Below, in pieces: positions 1-7,596 of a stretch of 14,875 nt of DNA (its first letter is position 1; each line of letters starts with the position of its first letter). Below the pieces are notes generated by a model that was given only the letters and a program-made list of their open reading frames with translations, had not been told where the DNA came from and searched no databases. The DNA is taken from contig NC_088295.1 of NCBI RefSeq assembly GCF_032854445.1, positions 35,808,510-35,823,384 of the forward strand. The letters are read 5' to 3'. Origin of the DNA: Liolophura sinensis (lineage: Eukaryota > Mollusca > Polyplacophora > Chitonida > Chitonidae). The position numbers and the translations under genes were made by a program.

Positions 1-342
1 AAAAAGCAAACCATGAACAGTATTATGTTGTAGTCTGCAATCACAAGAGCCTTTGATAAATAAGGTTTATTTCTTTATTTAGCTTTAACCAAATCCAGAC
101 AAACACAATGTGGTCAGTTACCCACCTATTGGCTTAAATGGTCTGTGTTTTCTACTGAAATTTATTTAAAAAGGGAATTCTGTGACACTAAAACTGATAT
201 GCATGTGAATTATACAATGATGAAGGAAGTGGTTGTTCAAATACATGTAATTATATGGTTGACATTTTTGAGTGGAACCTTCAATAAAACAGCCATGTTC
301 TAATCTTTATTGTTATTTGTTGCCAAAATTTAACTTTTTCAG
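1..342 (+). other. Intron sequence upstream of the first NF-kB exon
   Basis: This AT-rich stretch has no convincing coding potential. It ends in a pyrimidine-rich tract and the acceptor CTTTTTCAG at 334-342, directly before the Rel homology exon, so it is read as the 3' part of an intron. No repeat was recognised in it. Confidence 0.75.
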
Positions 343-481
343 TTTGCCATTGTGTTCAAAACACCTCCATACAAGGACAGACGTATACAAAAGGCTGTAA
401 ATGTTCAGATTCAACTTAAAAGGATTTCTGATGATGAGCTGAGTGACCCCAAGGCCTTTACTTATTACCCAGAAGACTCAG
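343..481 (+). CDS. NF-kB p105/p100-type protein, exon encoding the end of the Rel homology (IPT) domain
   Basis: The exon reads [12 protein letters not shown], then [13 protein letters not shown], then FTYYPED. These match in order the last strands of the immunoglobulin-like IPT half of the Rel homology domain, which dimerises and contacts kB-site DNA. From family knowledge the p105 counterparts are [21 protein letters not shown] and FLYYPE; YYPE followed by DKE favours p105/p100/Relish over the RelA/Dorsal class. The exon starts after the acceptor TTTTTCAG in phase 0 and ends in phase 1 before the donor CTCAG|GTTTGT (GT at 482). Its last G joins AT at 7435 to make the Asp codon of DSDKEGIDRKRRK, which supports both splice sites. 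The reading frame stays open past the donor to a stop at 646-648, so retention of this intron would give a truncated protein. The DNA-binding half lies upstream of the window. Confidence 0.93.
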
Positions 482-607
482 GTTTGTGTTTTTTAAGATG
501 TTTCCCAGCGCATTTAGGACTGTTAGAAATCCTAAGATACTTTTTTAGAGATTTTCGTATGTTATGGATCCCAAGATATTACCCAGAAGACTTAGGGTTG
601 TGTGTTA
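464..607 (+). repeat. Decayed founder units of the 43-bp minisatellite, beginning in the exon end
   Basis: The exon end and donor, TATTACCCAGAAGACTCAG then GTTTGTG, are followed by two degraded units and one nearly perfect one. The first degraded unit is at about 500-540 (TTAGAAATCCTAAGATA visible). The second runs from about 541 to 573 (GTATGTTATGGATCCCAAG visible). The good unit begins at 573 with TATTACCCAGAAGACTTAGG and is cut at 607 by the transposon. The same unit dominates 4047-7097. I read this as the original 5' end of the array, left behind when the transposon separated it from the part that later expanded. Confidence 0.75.
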
Positions 608-629
608 GGATCCGTCCCCACTTATCGTT
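608..629 (+). repeat. Left terminal inverted repeat of the transposon
   Basis: This is the 22-bp end starting GGATCCGTCCCCAC. It matches the reverse complement of 4022-4043 at 20 of 22 positions and is preceded by the target duplication TTA at 605-607. Confidence 0.88.
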
Positions 630-896
630 CGTTTTTTATACATTTTAAACGAATGAAAACGAATGTAAAATACAATTTAAAAATGATTTGGTTATCTGTT
701 TAAAGCGACTGAAAAACGTAGTAAAAACACCTGTGTTGAGAAAAACAACTTCGTGTGCTGTTCATTTTTGTTTTGTGAGAAAGAATTCCGTGCGTGCGTG
801 ATGACAGAATCAGCGATGCGGGAAGTCCGATACAGGGTCGATGGCCTGTGGCGCAGACCAAAAACTGCTACCATGTAGTTAGAAATCAATACTGTG

Positions 897-952
897 AAGT
901 ACTTAACTTTTCACGTGGACTAATTTTCGCGGTTAATAATTTACCGCGAAAA
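897..952. repeat. CGCG-rich hairpin and half of an internal inverted repeat
   Basis: TTTTCGCGGT at 924-933 pairs perfectly with ACCGCGAAAA at 943-952 around a 9-base AT loop. The stretch 897-935 (AGTACTTA, then a TTCGCGG core) also resembles the reverse complement of about 1683-1720, where CCGCGAAACTAAATTCCCGCG leads to AAGTACTTTA. Similar CGCGAAA motifs are scattered in mollusc genomes. This may be a small nested element inside the transposon or a structural part of it. Confidence 0.5.
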
Positions 953-2383
953 AGAATTCCAGCAAAAAAATATCCAATGTTGAATCATGTACAGCAGGTA
1001 GTAGTAGTAAGAAAGCCCGACGGGCCAGCTAAATTTTTTTAACAGCGGGGAAGGGAAATTAGGATTTAAATATATACAAACTTTTGTGCTAACTCTTGGT
1101 GGGTATAAAATAAAGTGGGAGTTTATTCGTGTTTAGTTTGATGAAACTTCGTTATGCCTGTAAAGTGAAGGAAAAGTAGATACCAGCATGTGCTGGCTTA
1201 AGATGAACGGCAATTTTTGCGGTTTCTGACCTGCTACAGAGGACAGTTAAAACGGAAAACAGTGGAAAACTTTCCATGATACTTGATAAAGAATGAGTGA
1301 CTGGCGCCGATAATGGTAAATTCGTATGTTTTGCATTGAACTGCTCAAAAGTGACAGGTCACTTTGCCAGCTGTTTAAAAGTACTTAACAGTGATTCGAA
1401 AAAAAGTGACACCTGTTCGAGTACTGCTCACGTTAGATGCAAAAGTAATGCTCTTAAGTAGTGATAATCCATACCCCATTGTTTTAACCTCTGACCCAGA
1501 TCACGAGGATTAGCGACACCGCAGGAAATAAAGGAGGATTAAAGCCATCCATGATGATACCTGTTTGATGTGCTTGAATAATTTTGGCCATATTATATCT
1601 TTCAGCCAAATTTTAAGATTTGTTTTTCAGTATTCTCTTAAATACGCAAAAATTAATTCCTGCAAACATATTTTCGAGACAATCCGCGAAACTAAATTCC
1701 CGCGAATAATAAGTACTTTATTGGACCTTTCCGTTTGACTTCAGCTTACGACAATCAGTCGCATTACTCGAGTCGAGATCCAAATGGCAATTAATCGCTA
1801 GCTATGCATGTAAAGAAAGGGTATGATACCACTATTTAATATTTGCATTTCTAGGAGAATAATTTAACAGCATTTAATCTAATCTATCCATATTCCTTCA
1901 ATCTCTGTTACACTTTCTGCTTTTATAGCGGTTCGTCTAGTACCTTGCACATAACAAATGATCTGATTGGTTCTCATAAGCATACTGACCAATCGGCTTC
2001 GTCCTGATAAGCTAAAAATGAAAGGAATCAGCCCATGTACTGGGTTGTCATTTCTTCTGTACTGGTGTGTAAATAAAGTGGGCGTTTGTTAGCCTCTGTA
2101 ACTTACTTGTTCAGTAGTTCATGTTGATTAGGACATCATTATTAGTACAGCTGTTAGAAAGGGTGTCGTGAAGAGGGATGGTCTGGACTGTACATGTATT
2201 TATTTGTTAATTTGGGCCGGTTAAAGTTAACATTGTTTTTGTGCAAAATCTTTATTTATGTCGTCTATGAAATAATGATTGATTTCCAGTTGTACAAATA
2301 TTCATGTGGTCAGCTGTCAACTACCTACCGGTCATGACACTGACATCAGTGGCATAAATAAATACTCAGTCAGCCGAGAAGAA
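953..2383. other. Internal transposon sequence without a recognisable gene
   Basis: Only short open frames occur here and none has recognisable motifs. A loose direct repeat, AATAAAGTGGG[A/C]GTTT, appears near 1109-1125 and 2074-2089. On the - strand AATAAA (plus-strand TTTATT at 2252-2257) lies about 130 bases beyond the stop of the BEN-like frame and could be its polyadenylation signal. CGCGAA-type motifs occur at 1690-1706. Nothing else was identified. Confidence 0.5.
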
Positions 2384-2680
2384 TCAGTACTGGCCCCATT
2401 GAATCTGGCCCCGTTGCTGAAAGTGTCTCTTGGATCGGCATTTAGCGTTCATGTTACAATCAAACCAGAAAGCCGCCTGGTGGAATCGGCCATTCTTCCT
2501 CTTCTTGCACAGCGGCTGTTTCTCATTTTCCTGCCCCTTGTACCGAACAGTCCCGCCAGTAACACTTGACTCTGCCATTTCCTTTGCGGTGTACACTTCT
2601 TCCATCACAGCAAGAATGAATCGCTGGACTGTTGGCAGTCTTTTGGGTCTCATTTTGTCCACTGATACTGGATTGTTCAC
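2384..2680 (-). CDS. BEN-like domain segment of the transposon protein (C-terminal part)
   Basis: This - strand frame contains RFILAVMEEVYTAKEMAESS followed by VTGG, a KG spacer, and QPLCKKRKNGRF. That order (helix with L..LF..EEL, then S-N/S-V-x-G, a KG turn, and PL..KK) is the pattern I associate with BEN domains, DNA- and protein-binding modules found in chromatin factors and some mobile elements. The tail after it is basic and unrecognised, ending at a TGA (2386-2384). The apparent N-terminal Met is a GTG inside an open frame, so it is not a real start; the segment should follow the coiled-coil frame 2726-3358. The two share a frame but are parted by TAG and TAA. An intron from the donor CCG|GTATGT (intron starting at 2740) to CAG|CGA (exon from 2623) would bridge them in phase but has a poor pyrimidine tract. 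Decay by stop codons is the alternative. Confidence 0.45.
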   Translation of the reverse strand: MNNPVSVDKMRPKRLPTVQRFILAVMEEVYTAKEMAESSVTGGTVRYKGQENEKQPLCKKRKNGRFHQAAFWFDCNMNAKCRSKRHFQQRGQIQWGQY

Positions 2681-2725
2681 AGTTCCAATATTGCTTTAGG
2701 GATCACATAGCGACACAAAATCAAG

Positions 2726-3358
2726 CTATCTGACACATACCGGATCAGTCATCGGCAGGTTTGGTCTAGTGACTGGTGTCCGAAGATGAATACGCTCAGA
2801 ATCGATCGTCAGCTGGTCTGGCCTAGAGGACGGCAACGGTTGGCGGGTGCACACCGAGCTGGCGGATGACAGGTCTGGCCTAGCGAGCAGTGTGCTGAGC
2901 AGTGGTGAATGCTGTTCACTGCAGACAGGAGTTGCAACCAGGTACAGCATTTCGAGTATCTCAAAGTCATCAGGCAGGTCCAGTTCCAGGAACCTATCTG
3001 CAGGTTCGGGTAAAACCGGTACGTGGAGCGCCAGTGTAGAATCTGGTGCAACAGGTACAGTCTGTCTAAGTGGTGACTGCTCTGGAGCTGTGGTCATTGC
3101 AACAACGTTGGCCTTCTTTTTCCTCATAGACAAACGCTGCTTGATGTCCAGTATGGTCTCCATCAGAGCGGCTTGGGTTACCATCATAGTTGACTGGTTG
3201 ATGATTATCCTGTCCTGGCTTTCCTTCAGCCAAGTAACTTCACCAGCGAGGTCTGGAGTCAGGAGATCTGTCTGAATCTGGCTTTCAATCCTCTGGAGGG
3301 TGGTAGAAATATTGCCGATGTCGCACTCCGCAGAAGTCGATACGACTGTAACCGTCAT
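2726..3358 (-). CDS. Coiled-coil N-terminal segment of the transposon's BEN-like protein
   Basis: A 210-residue open frame starts at ATG 3358. Residues ~15-75 (IGNISTTLQRIESQIQ through METILDIKQRL) show heptad-like spacing of I, L and M, as expected for a coiled coil. The basic run MRKKKA follows and could be a nuclear localisation signal. Residues ~90-205 are Pro/Ser/Leu-rich and low in structure, with an acidic patch LELDLPDDFEILEML. A frame this long on the antisense strand of an otherwise non-coding stretch suggests a real former gene. The frame continues open 5' of the ATG to a TGA near 3456, so the true start may lie in an upstream exon. It ends at VCVR-stop just past a good donor-like CCG|GTATGT. 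No family match was recognised for this half; its link to the BEN-like segment rests on order, strand and shared frame. Confidence 0.5.
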   Translation of the reverse strand: MTVTVVSTSAECDIGNISTTLQRIESQIQTDLLTPDLAGEVTWLKESQDRIIINQSTMMVTQAALMETILDIKQRLSMRKKKANVVAMTTAPEQSPLRQTVPVAPDSTLALHVPVLPEPADRFLELDLPDDFEILEMLYLVATPVCSEQHSPLLSTLLARPDLSSASSVCTRQPLPSSRPDQLTIDSERIHLRTPVTRPNLPMTDPVCVR

Positions 3359-3360
3359 CT

Positions 3361-3483
3361 TCAGGAAGTTGCCAACCTGCTCATTCGATCTAGCGGATGA
3401 AATTGCATCTGAGGGTTCACTGACTTGCCAATCACTTTCAAAAACTCATCAAGTTCCAGCTTACTATATGAAGGGTAGGGTAG
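3361..3483 (-). CDS. Short protein-like frame upstream of the coiled-coil gene, unrecognised
   Basis: In a different - strand frame this stretch is open for 40 codons and reads like protein: KLELDEFLKVIGKSVNP, then FHPLDRMSRLATS and a stop. It ends five bases before the ATG at 3358. A candidate acceptor TTCATATAG (- strand) precedes it. It could be the terminal exon of a second transposon gene or an alternative 5' exon of the BEN-like gene. I do not recognise the family and it has no usable start of its own. Confidence 0.25.
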   Translation of the reverse strand, partial: LPYPSYSKLELDEFLKVIGKSVNPQMQFHPLDRMSRLATS

Positions 3484-4021
3484 TCAGTTAACTTTTTGTA
3501 AGTGGGACAGATAAAAGTTGCACTGTTGCATGTACCTGTACTCGCTCACTTTTTATCACACATTGTTGAATGACTTAATCTTGTTTGACACACCGGCTTA
3601 ATCATGGTATAATCCTTTTGAGTTGTACTCAGTGACAGCAAGAGCATTATGGGAAACTTCAGATCAACTCAACACTGAGTGTCAGATTATCATAACATAT
3701 AAATTGGAACTGTGTGTCTAAATTTCTTCATTCTGAAATGTTTGACATGGCAGATAGCATGATTTATGACGATTTCTGGCATCCATAGCCTATACCAGTC
3801 ACGTGGCATGTTGTTGTTGTAATCAAACATTTTGAAAAACAAACCGATGGCTGCAGGCACTATTTGCCGATTTCGGCAGTAGGAGACGGGTGTACTTATG
3901 CCTCTGTTCCACATCACAATATACTCTTGGTGTATTAATAAACAAACGAAAAAAGCTCAAAATAAATGAATTGTTAAACCACATACGTTTAAACTACTTT
4001 GTGTTTAACGAGTAGATACAA
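3484..4021. other. Right-hand internal transposon sequence, no gene recognised
   Basis: This AT-rich stretch contains a 75-codon - strand open frame at 3690-3917 with no recognisable motif. It holds nothing else I can support and runs into the right terminal inverted repeat. Confidence 0.45.
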
Positions 4022-4043
4022 AACGATAATTGGGGACGGTTCC
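4022..4043 (-). repeat. Right terminal inverted repeat of the transposon
   Basis: The reverse complement starts GGAACCGTCCCCAA and matches 608-629 at 20 of 22 positions. It is followed by the target duplication TTA at 4044-4046. Confidence 0.88.
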
Positions 4044-4177
4044 TTAGAGATTCTAAGACATTATTCAGAAGACTTAGGGTTGTGTGTTAGAGATCCTAAC
4101 ATATTACCCAGAAACTTAGGGTTGTGTGTTAGGGATCCTAAGATATTACCCAGAAGACTGAGGGTTGTGTGTTATAG

Positions 4178-4257
4178 ATTCTATGTCACGTATATCACAT
4201 GTTGAAAAGGTTACCAGTAACTTGCTAAAGTTTGGTGGTTTACTCTGCACTCTCCAG
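4178..4257 (+). repeat. Truncated SINE fragment inside minisatellite A
   Basis: This 80-bp block, starting ATTCTATGTCACG and ending CACTCTCCAG, is identical to 7098-7177 and joins abruptly to array sequence (AAGACTGAGAG) on its right. The identity continues left into array sequence to 4163, so the block is a copy of the array's 3' edge rather than a separate insertion. Confidence 0.8.
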
Positions 4258-4659
4258 AAGACTGAGAGTTGTGTGTTAGAGATCCTAACATATTACCCAG
4301 AAGACTTAGGGTTGTGTGTTAGAGATCCTAACATATTACCCAGAAGACTGAGAGTTGTGTGTTAGAGATCCTAACATATTACCCAGAAGACTTAGAGTTG
4401 GGTGTTAGAGATCCTAACTTATTACCCAGAAGACTTAGGGTTGTGTGGTAGAGATCCTAAGATATTACCCAGAAGACTGAGGGTTGTGTGTTAGAGATCC
4501 TAAGCTATTACCCAGAAGACATATATGTAGGTTTGTGTGTTAGAGATCCTAAGCTATTACCCAGAAGACTGAGGGTTGTGTGTTAGAGATCTTAACATAT
4601 TACCCAGAAGACTTAGGGTTGTGTGTTAGAGATCCTAACATATTACCCAGAAGACTTAG

Positions 4660-6733
4660 GGTTGTGTGGTAGAGATCCTAACATATTACCCAGAAGACTT
4701 ACGATTGTGTGTTAGAGATCTTAACATATTACCCTGAAGACTGAGAGTTGTGTGTTAGAGATCTTAACATATTACCCAGAAGACTTAGAGATCCTAAGAT
4801 ATTACCCAGAAGACTTAGGGTTGTGTGGTAGAGATCCTAAGCTATTACCCAGAAGACTTAGGGTTGTGTGTTAGAGATCCTAACATATTACCCAGAAGAC
4901 TGAGAGTTGTGTGTTAGAGATCCTAAGATATTACCCAGAAGACTGAGGGTTGTGTGTTAGAGATCCTAACATATTACCCAGAAGACTGAGAGTTGTGTGT
5001 TAGAGATCCTAACATATTACCCAGAAGACTGAGAGTTGTGTGTTAGAGATCCTAACATATTACCCAGAAGACTTAGGGTTGTGTGGTAGAGATCCTAACA
5101 TATTACCCAGAAGACTTAGGGTTGTGTGGTAGAGATCCTAACATATTACCCAGAAGACATATATGTAGGTTTGTGTGTTAGAGATCCTAAGATATTACCC
5201 AGAAGACTGAGGGTTGTGTGTTAGAGATCCTAACATATTACCCAGAAGACTGAGGGTTGTGTGTTAGAGATCCTAAGATATTACCCAGAAGACTGAGAGT
5301 TGTGCGTTAGAGATCCTAACATATTACCCAGACGACTTAGGGTTGTGTGGTAGAGATCCTAACATATTACCCAGAAGACATATATGTAGGTTTGTGTGTT
5401 AGAGATCCTAAGCTATTACCCAGAAGACTGAGGGTTGTGTGTTAGAGATCCTAAGATATTACCCAGAAGACTTAGGGTTGTGTGGTAGAGATCCTAACAT
5501 ATTACCCAGAAGACATATATGTAGGTTTGTGTGTTAGAGATCCTAAGCTATTACCCAGAAGACTGAGGGTTGTGTGTTAGAGATCCTAAGATATTACCCA
5601 GAAGACTTAGGGTTGTGTGGTATAGATCCTAAGATATTACCCAGAAGACTGAGGGTTGTGTGGTAGAGATCCTAACATATTACCCAGAAGACTTAGGGTT
5701 GTGTGGTAGAGATCCTAACATATTACCCAGAAGACTTACGATTGTGTGTTAGAGATCTTAACATATTACCCTGAAGACTGAGAGTTGTGTGTTAGAGATC
5801 TTAACATATTACCCAGAAGACTTAGAGATCCTAAGGTATTACCCAGAAGACTTAGGGTTGTGTGGTAGAGATCCTAAGCTATTACCCAGAAGACTTAGGG
5901 TTGTGTGTTAGAGATCCTAACATATTACCCAGAAGACTGAGAGTTGTGTGTTAGAGATCCTAACATATTACCCAGAAGACTGAGGGTTGTGTGTTAGAGA
6001 TCCTAACATATTACCCAGAAGACTGAGAGTTGTGTGTTAGAGATCCTAACATATTACCCAGAAGACTGAGAGTTGTGTGTTAGAGATCCTAACATATTAC
6101 CCAGAAGACTTAGGGTTGTGTGGTAGAGATCCTAACATATTACCCAGAAGACTTAGGGTTGTGTGGTAGAGATCCTAACATATTACCCAGAAGACATATA
6201 TGTAGGTTTGTGTGTTAGAGATCCTAAGATATTACCCAGAAGACTGAGGGTTGTGTGTTAGAGATCCTAACATATTACCCAGAAGACTGAGGGTTGTGTG
6301 TTAGAGATCCTAAGATATTACCCAGAAGACTGAGGGTTGTGCGTTAGAGATCCTAACATATTACCCAGACGACTTAGGGTTGTGTGTTAGAGATCCTAAC
6401 ATATTACCCAGAAGACATATATGTAGGTTTGTGTGTTAGAGATCCTAAGCTATTACCCAGAAGACTGAGGGTTGTGTGTTAGAGATCCTAAGATATTACC
6501 CAGAAGACTTAGGGTTGTGTGGTAGAGATCCTAACATATTACCCAGAAGACATATATGTAGGTTTGTGTGTTAGAGATCCTAAGCTATTACCCAGAAGAC
6601 TGAGGGTTGTGTGTTAGAGATCCTAAGATATTACCCAGAAGGCTTAGGGTTGTGTGGTATAGATCCTAAGATATTACCCAGAAGACTGAGGGTTGTGTGG
6701 TAGAGATCCTAACATATTACCCAGAAGACTTAG
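4660..6733 (+). repeat. Higher-order tandem duplication within minisatellite A, period 1037 bp
   Basis: Rare variants recur exactly 1037 bp apart: CTTACGATTG at 4698 and 5735, the deleted unit CTTAGAGATC at 4784 and 5821, GACGACTTAG at 5331 and 6368, and TGTAGGTTTGTG donors at 5169/6206, 5390/6427 and 5525/6562. Copies about 4660-5696 and 5697-6733 differ by only scattered substitutions, so a block of ~24 units was duplicated recently. The exact borders are uncertain by a few tens of bases. Confidence 0.88.
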
Positions 6734-7097
6734 GGTTGTGTGGTAGAGATCCTAAGATATTACTCAGAAGACTGAGGGTTGTGTGTTAGAGATCCTAAGC
6801 TATTACCCAGAAGACATATATGTAGGTTTGTGTGTTAGAGATCCTAACATATTACCCAGAAGACTTAGGGTTGTGTGGTATAGATCCTAATATATTACCC
6901 AGAAGACTTAGGGTTGTGTGTTAGAGATCCTAAGATATTACCCAGAAGACTGAGGGTTGTGCGTTAGAGATCCTAAGCTATTACCCAGAAACTTAGGGTT
7001 GTGTGTTAGGGATCCTAAGATATTACCCAGAAGACTGAGGGTTGTGTGTTAAAAATCTTAAGATATTACCCCGAAGGCGTATGGTTGTGTGTTATAG

Positions 7098-7255
7098 ATT
7101 CTATGTCACGTATATCACATGTTGAAAAGGTTACCAGTAACTTGCTAAAGTTTGGTGGTTTACTCTGCACTCTCCAGTTTTCTCCACCCATAAAACTGCC
7201 TTCTATTGCATTAGTGAAAATTTATTGTGTGTGGCACTGAAACAACAGTCACATC
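7098..7255 (+). mobile_element. Degenerate SINE at the 3' edge of minisatellite A
   Basis: The order of motifs is GTCACG, TTGAAAAGGTTACCAGTAAC, GGTGGTTTACTCTGCAC, TTTTCTCCACCCATAAAACT, then a tail TTAGTGAAAATTTATTGTGT followed by GGCACTGAAACAACAGTCA. From memory this matches the body and conserved 3' tail (CTCCACC-ATAA, AAGTGAAATATTCTTGAGT, GGCGTTAAACA-CAATCAA) of SINEs frequent in molluscs. The copy is old and has no clear target duplication. A repeat-library search would confirm the family. Confidence 0.6.
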
Positions 7256-7434
7256 AGGCTGTGTGAACAGAAGCATGGTGTTCTGTTAAAGGACTGAACA
7301 CTATTTGTTTTTTTCTATTCATTTAAAAAGAGGAAAACTAATGTGCCACTAGTAAACTTTACCTGGTACAATGTACTTTAACCTAAAAGTGAGTTAAACA
7401 GTGACATGTACTGGTTTACTCTGTGATATTTCAG
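7256..7434 (+). other. Intron sequence leading to the NLS exon
   Basis: This is unique AT-rich intron sequence. It ends with TTTACTCTGTGATATTTCAG, a good acceptor at the start of the next exon. Confidence 0.7.
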
Positions 7435-7596
7435 ATAAAGAAGGCATAGATCGTAAACGTAGGAAGGTTTTACCAGGTATGGGTCCCTCAACGTACAATC
7501 CTGATGAGGGGCGTGGGGATGGAGGGTCCGGTTATGGCCCAGGCAATGGCAACAGTAATGGCCCCTTCCGCAGCTCAGACTCCCGTATGGTGGACA
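7435..7596 (+). CDS. NF-kB p105/p100-type protein, exon with nuclear localisation signal and glycine-rich region
   Basis: Joined in phase 1 to the Rel exon, it reads DKEGIDRKRRKVLPGMGPST, then NPDEGRGDGGSGYGPGNGNS and FRSSDSRMVD. RKRRK (codons 7452-7466) is the classical nuclear localisation signal at the end of the Rel homology domain, masked by ankyrin repeats in p105/p100. In vertebrate p105 the matching stretch is DKEEVQRKRQK. The glycine-rich run behind it corresponds to the region that, in vertebrate p105, stops the proteasome so that p50 survives. The acceptor is GATATTTCAG (AG at 7433-7434) and the donor is GACA|GTAAGT, the consensus. Length 162 nt, phase 1 at both ends, so skipping this exon would delete the signal without shifting the frame. 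Confidence 0.93.

Larger units (their letters stand above)
608..4043. mobile_element. 3.4-kb DNA transposon with TTA target duplication, PIF/Harbinger-like, inserted in the minisatellite
   Basis: Imperfect terminal inverted repeats (20 of 22 bases matching) lie at 608-629 and 4022-4043, beginning GGATCCGTCCCC and GGAACCGTCCCC. TTA flanks both ends (605-607 and 4044-4046). Deleting 608-4046 joins GTGTGTTA to GAGATTCTAAG, which is the ordinary array unit GTGTGTTAGAGATCCTAAG with one change; this is strong independent proof of the boundaries. A 3-bp TTA duplication is typical of PIF/Harbinger elements, so that class is inferred. No DDE transposase was recognised, so the copy is either non-autonomous or too decayed to read. 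Its only protein-like content is a coiled-coil/BEN-like frame on the - strand. Nested older insertions inside it cannot be excluded. Confidence 0.85.
4047..7097 (+). repeat. Minisatellite A: ~43-bp units derived from the NF-kB exon-intron junction
   Basis: Roughly 65-70 head-to-tail units fill this part of the intron. A typical unit is TATTACCCAGAAGACTTAGG followed by GTTGTGTGTTAGAGATCCTA and a short link, 43 bp in all. Common variants are TTAGGG/TGAGGG/TGAGAG after CAGAAGAC, GTGTGT versus GTGTGG, and AACAT/AAGAT/AAGCT before ATTACCC. A 49-bp form has GACATATATGTAGGTTTGTG (eight copies). A 27-bp deleted form has CAGAAGACTTAGAGATCC (near 4778 and 5815). The first half of each unit copies the end of exon 343-481 and the second half copies the start of its intron. 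A SINE fragment interrupts the array at 4178-4257. Since 43 is not a multiple of three, frames shift at each unit and no protein is expected. Confidence 0.95.

Noticed and set aside
352-648. A 98-codon single frame starting near the Rel exon
   Set aside because: Only the part up to 481 is coding; the remainder is read-through past the donor into the intron and repeat units.
2279-3491. Plus-strand open frames at 2279-2699 and 2847-3491
   Set aside because: They lie antisense to the coiled-coil/BEN-like frame, which has the better composition and domain pattern; they appear to be shadows.
3999-4365. Short open frames in the first array units repeating LGLCVRDPNILPR
   Set aside because: They are translations of the 43-bp repeat with drifting frame and no plausible start or domain.
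4047-7097. Interstitial telomere repeat, because units contain TTAGGG
   Set aside because: TTAGGG occurs once per 43-bp unit and in only some variants; there is no tandem TTAGGG run.
4047-7097. CRISPR-like array, from regular repeats
   Set aside because: The units are contiguous with no unique spacers, and the context is an animal intron.
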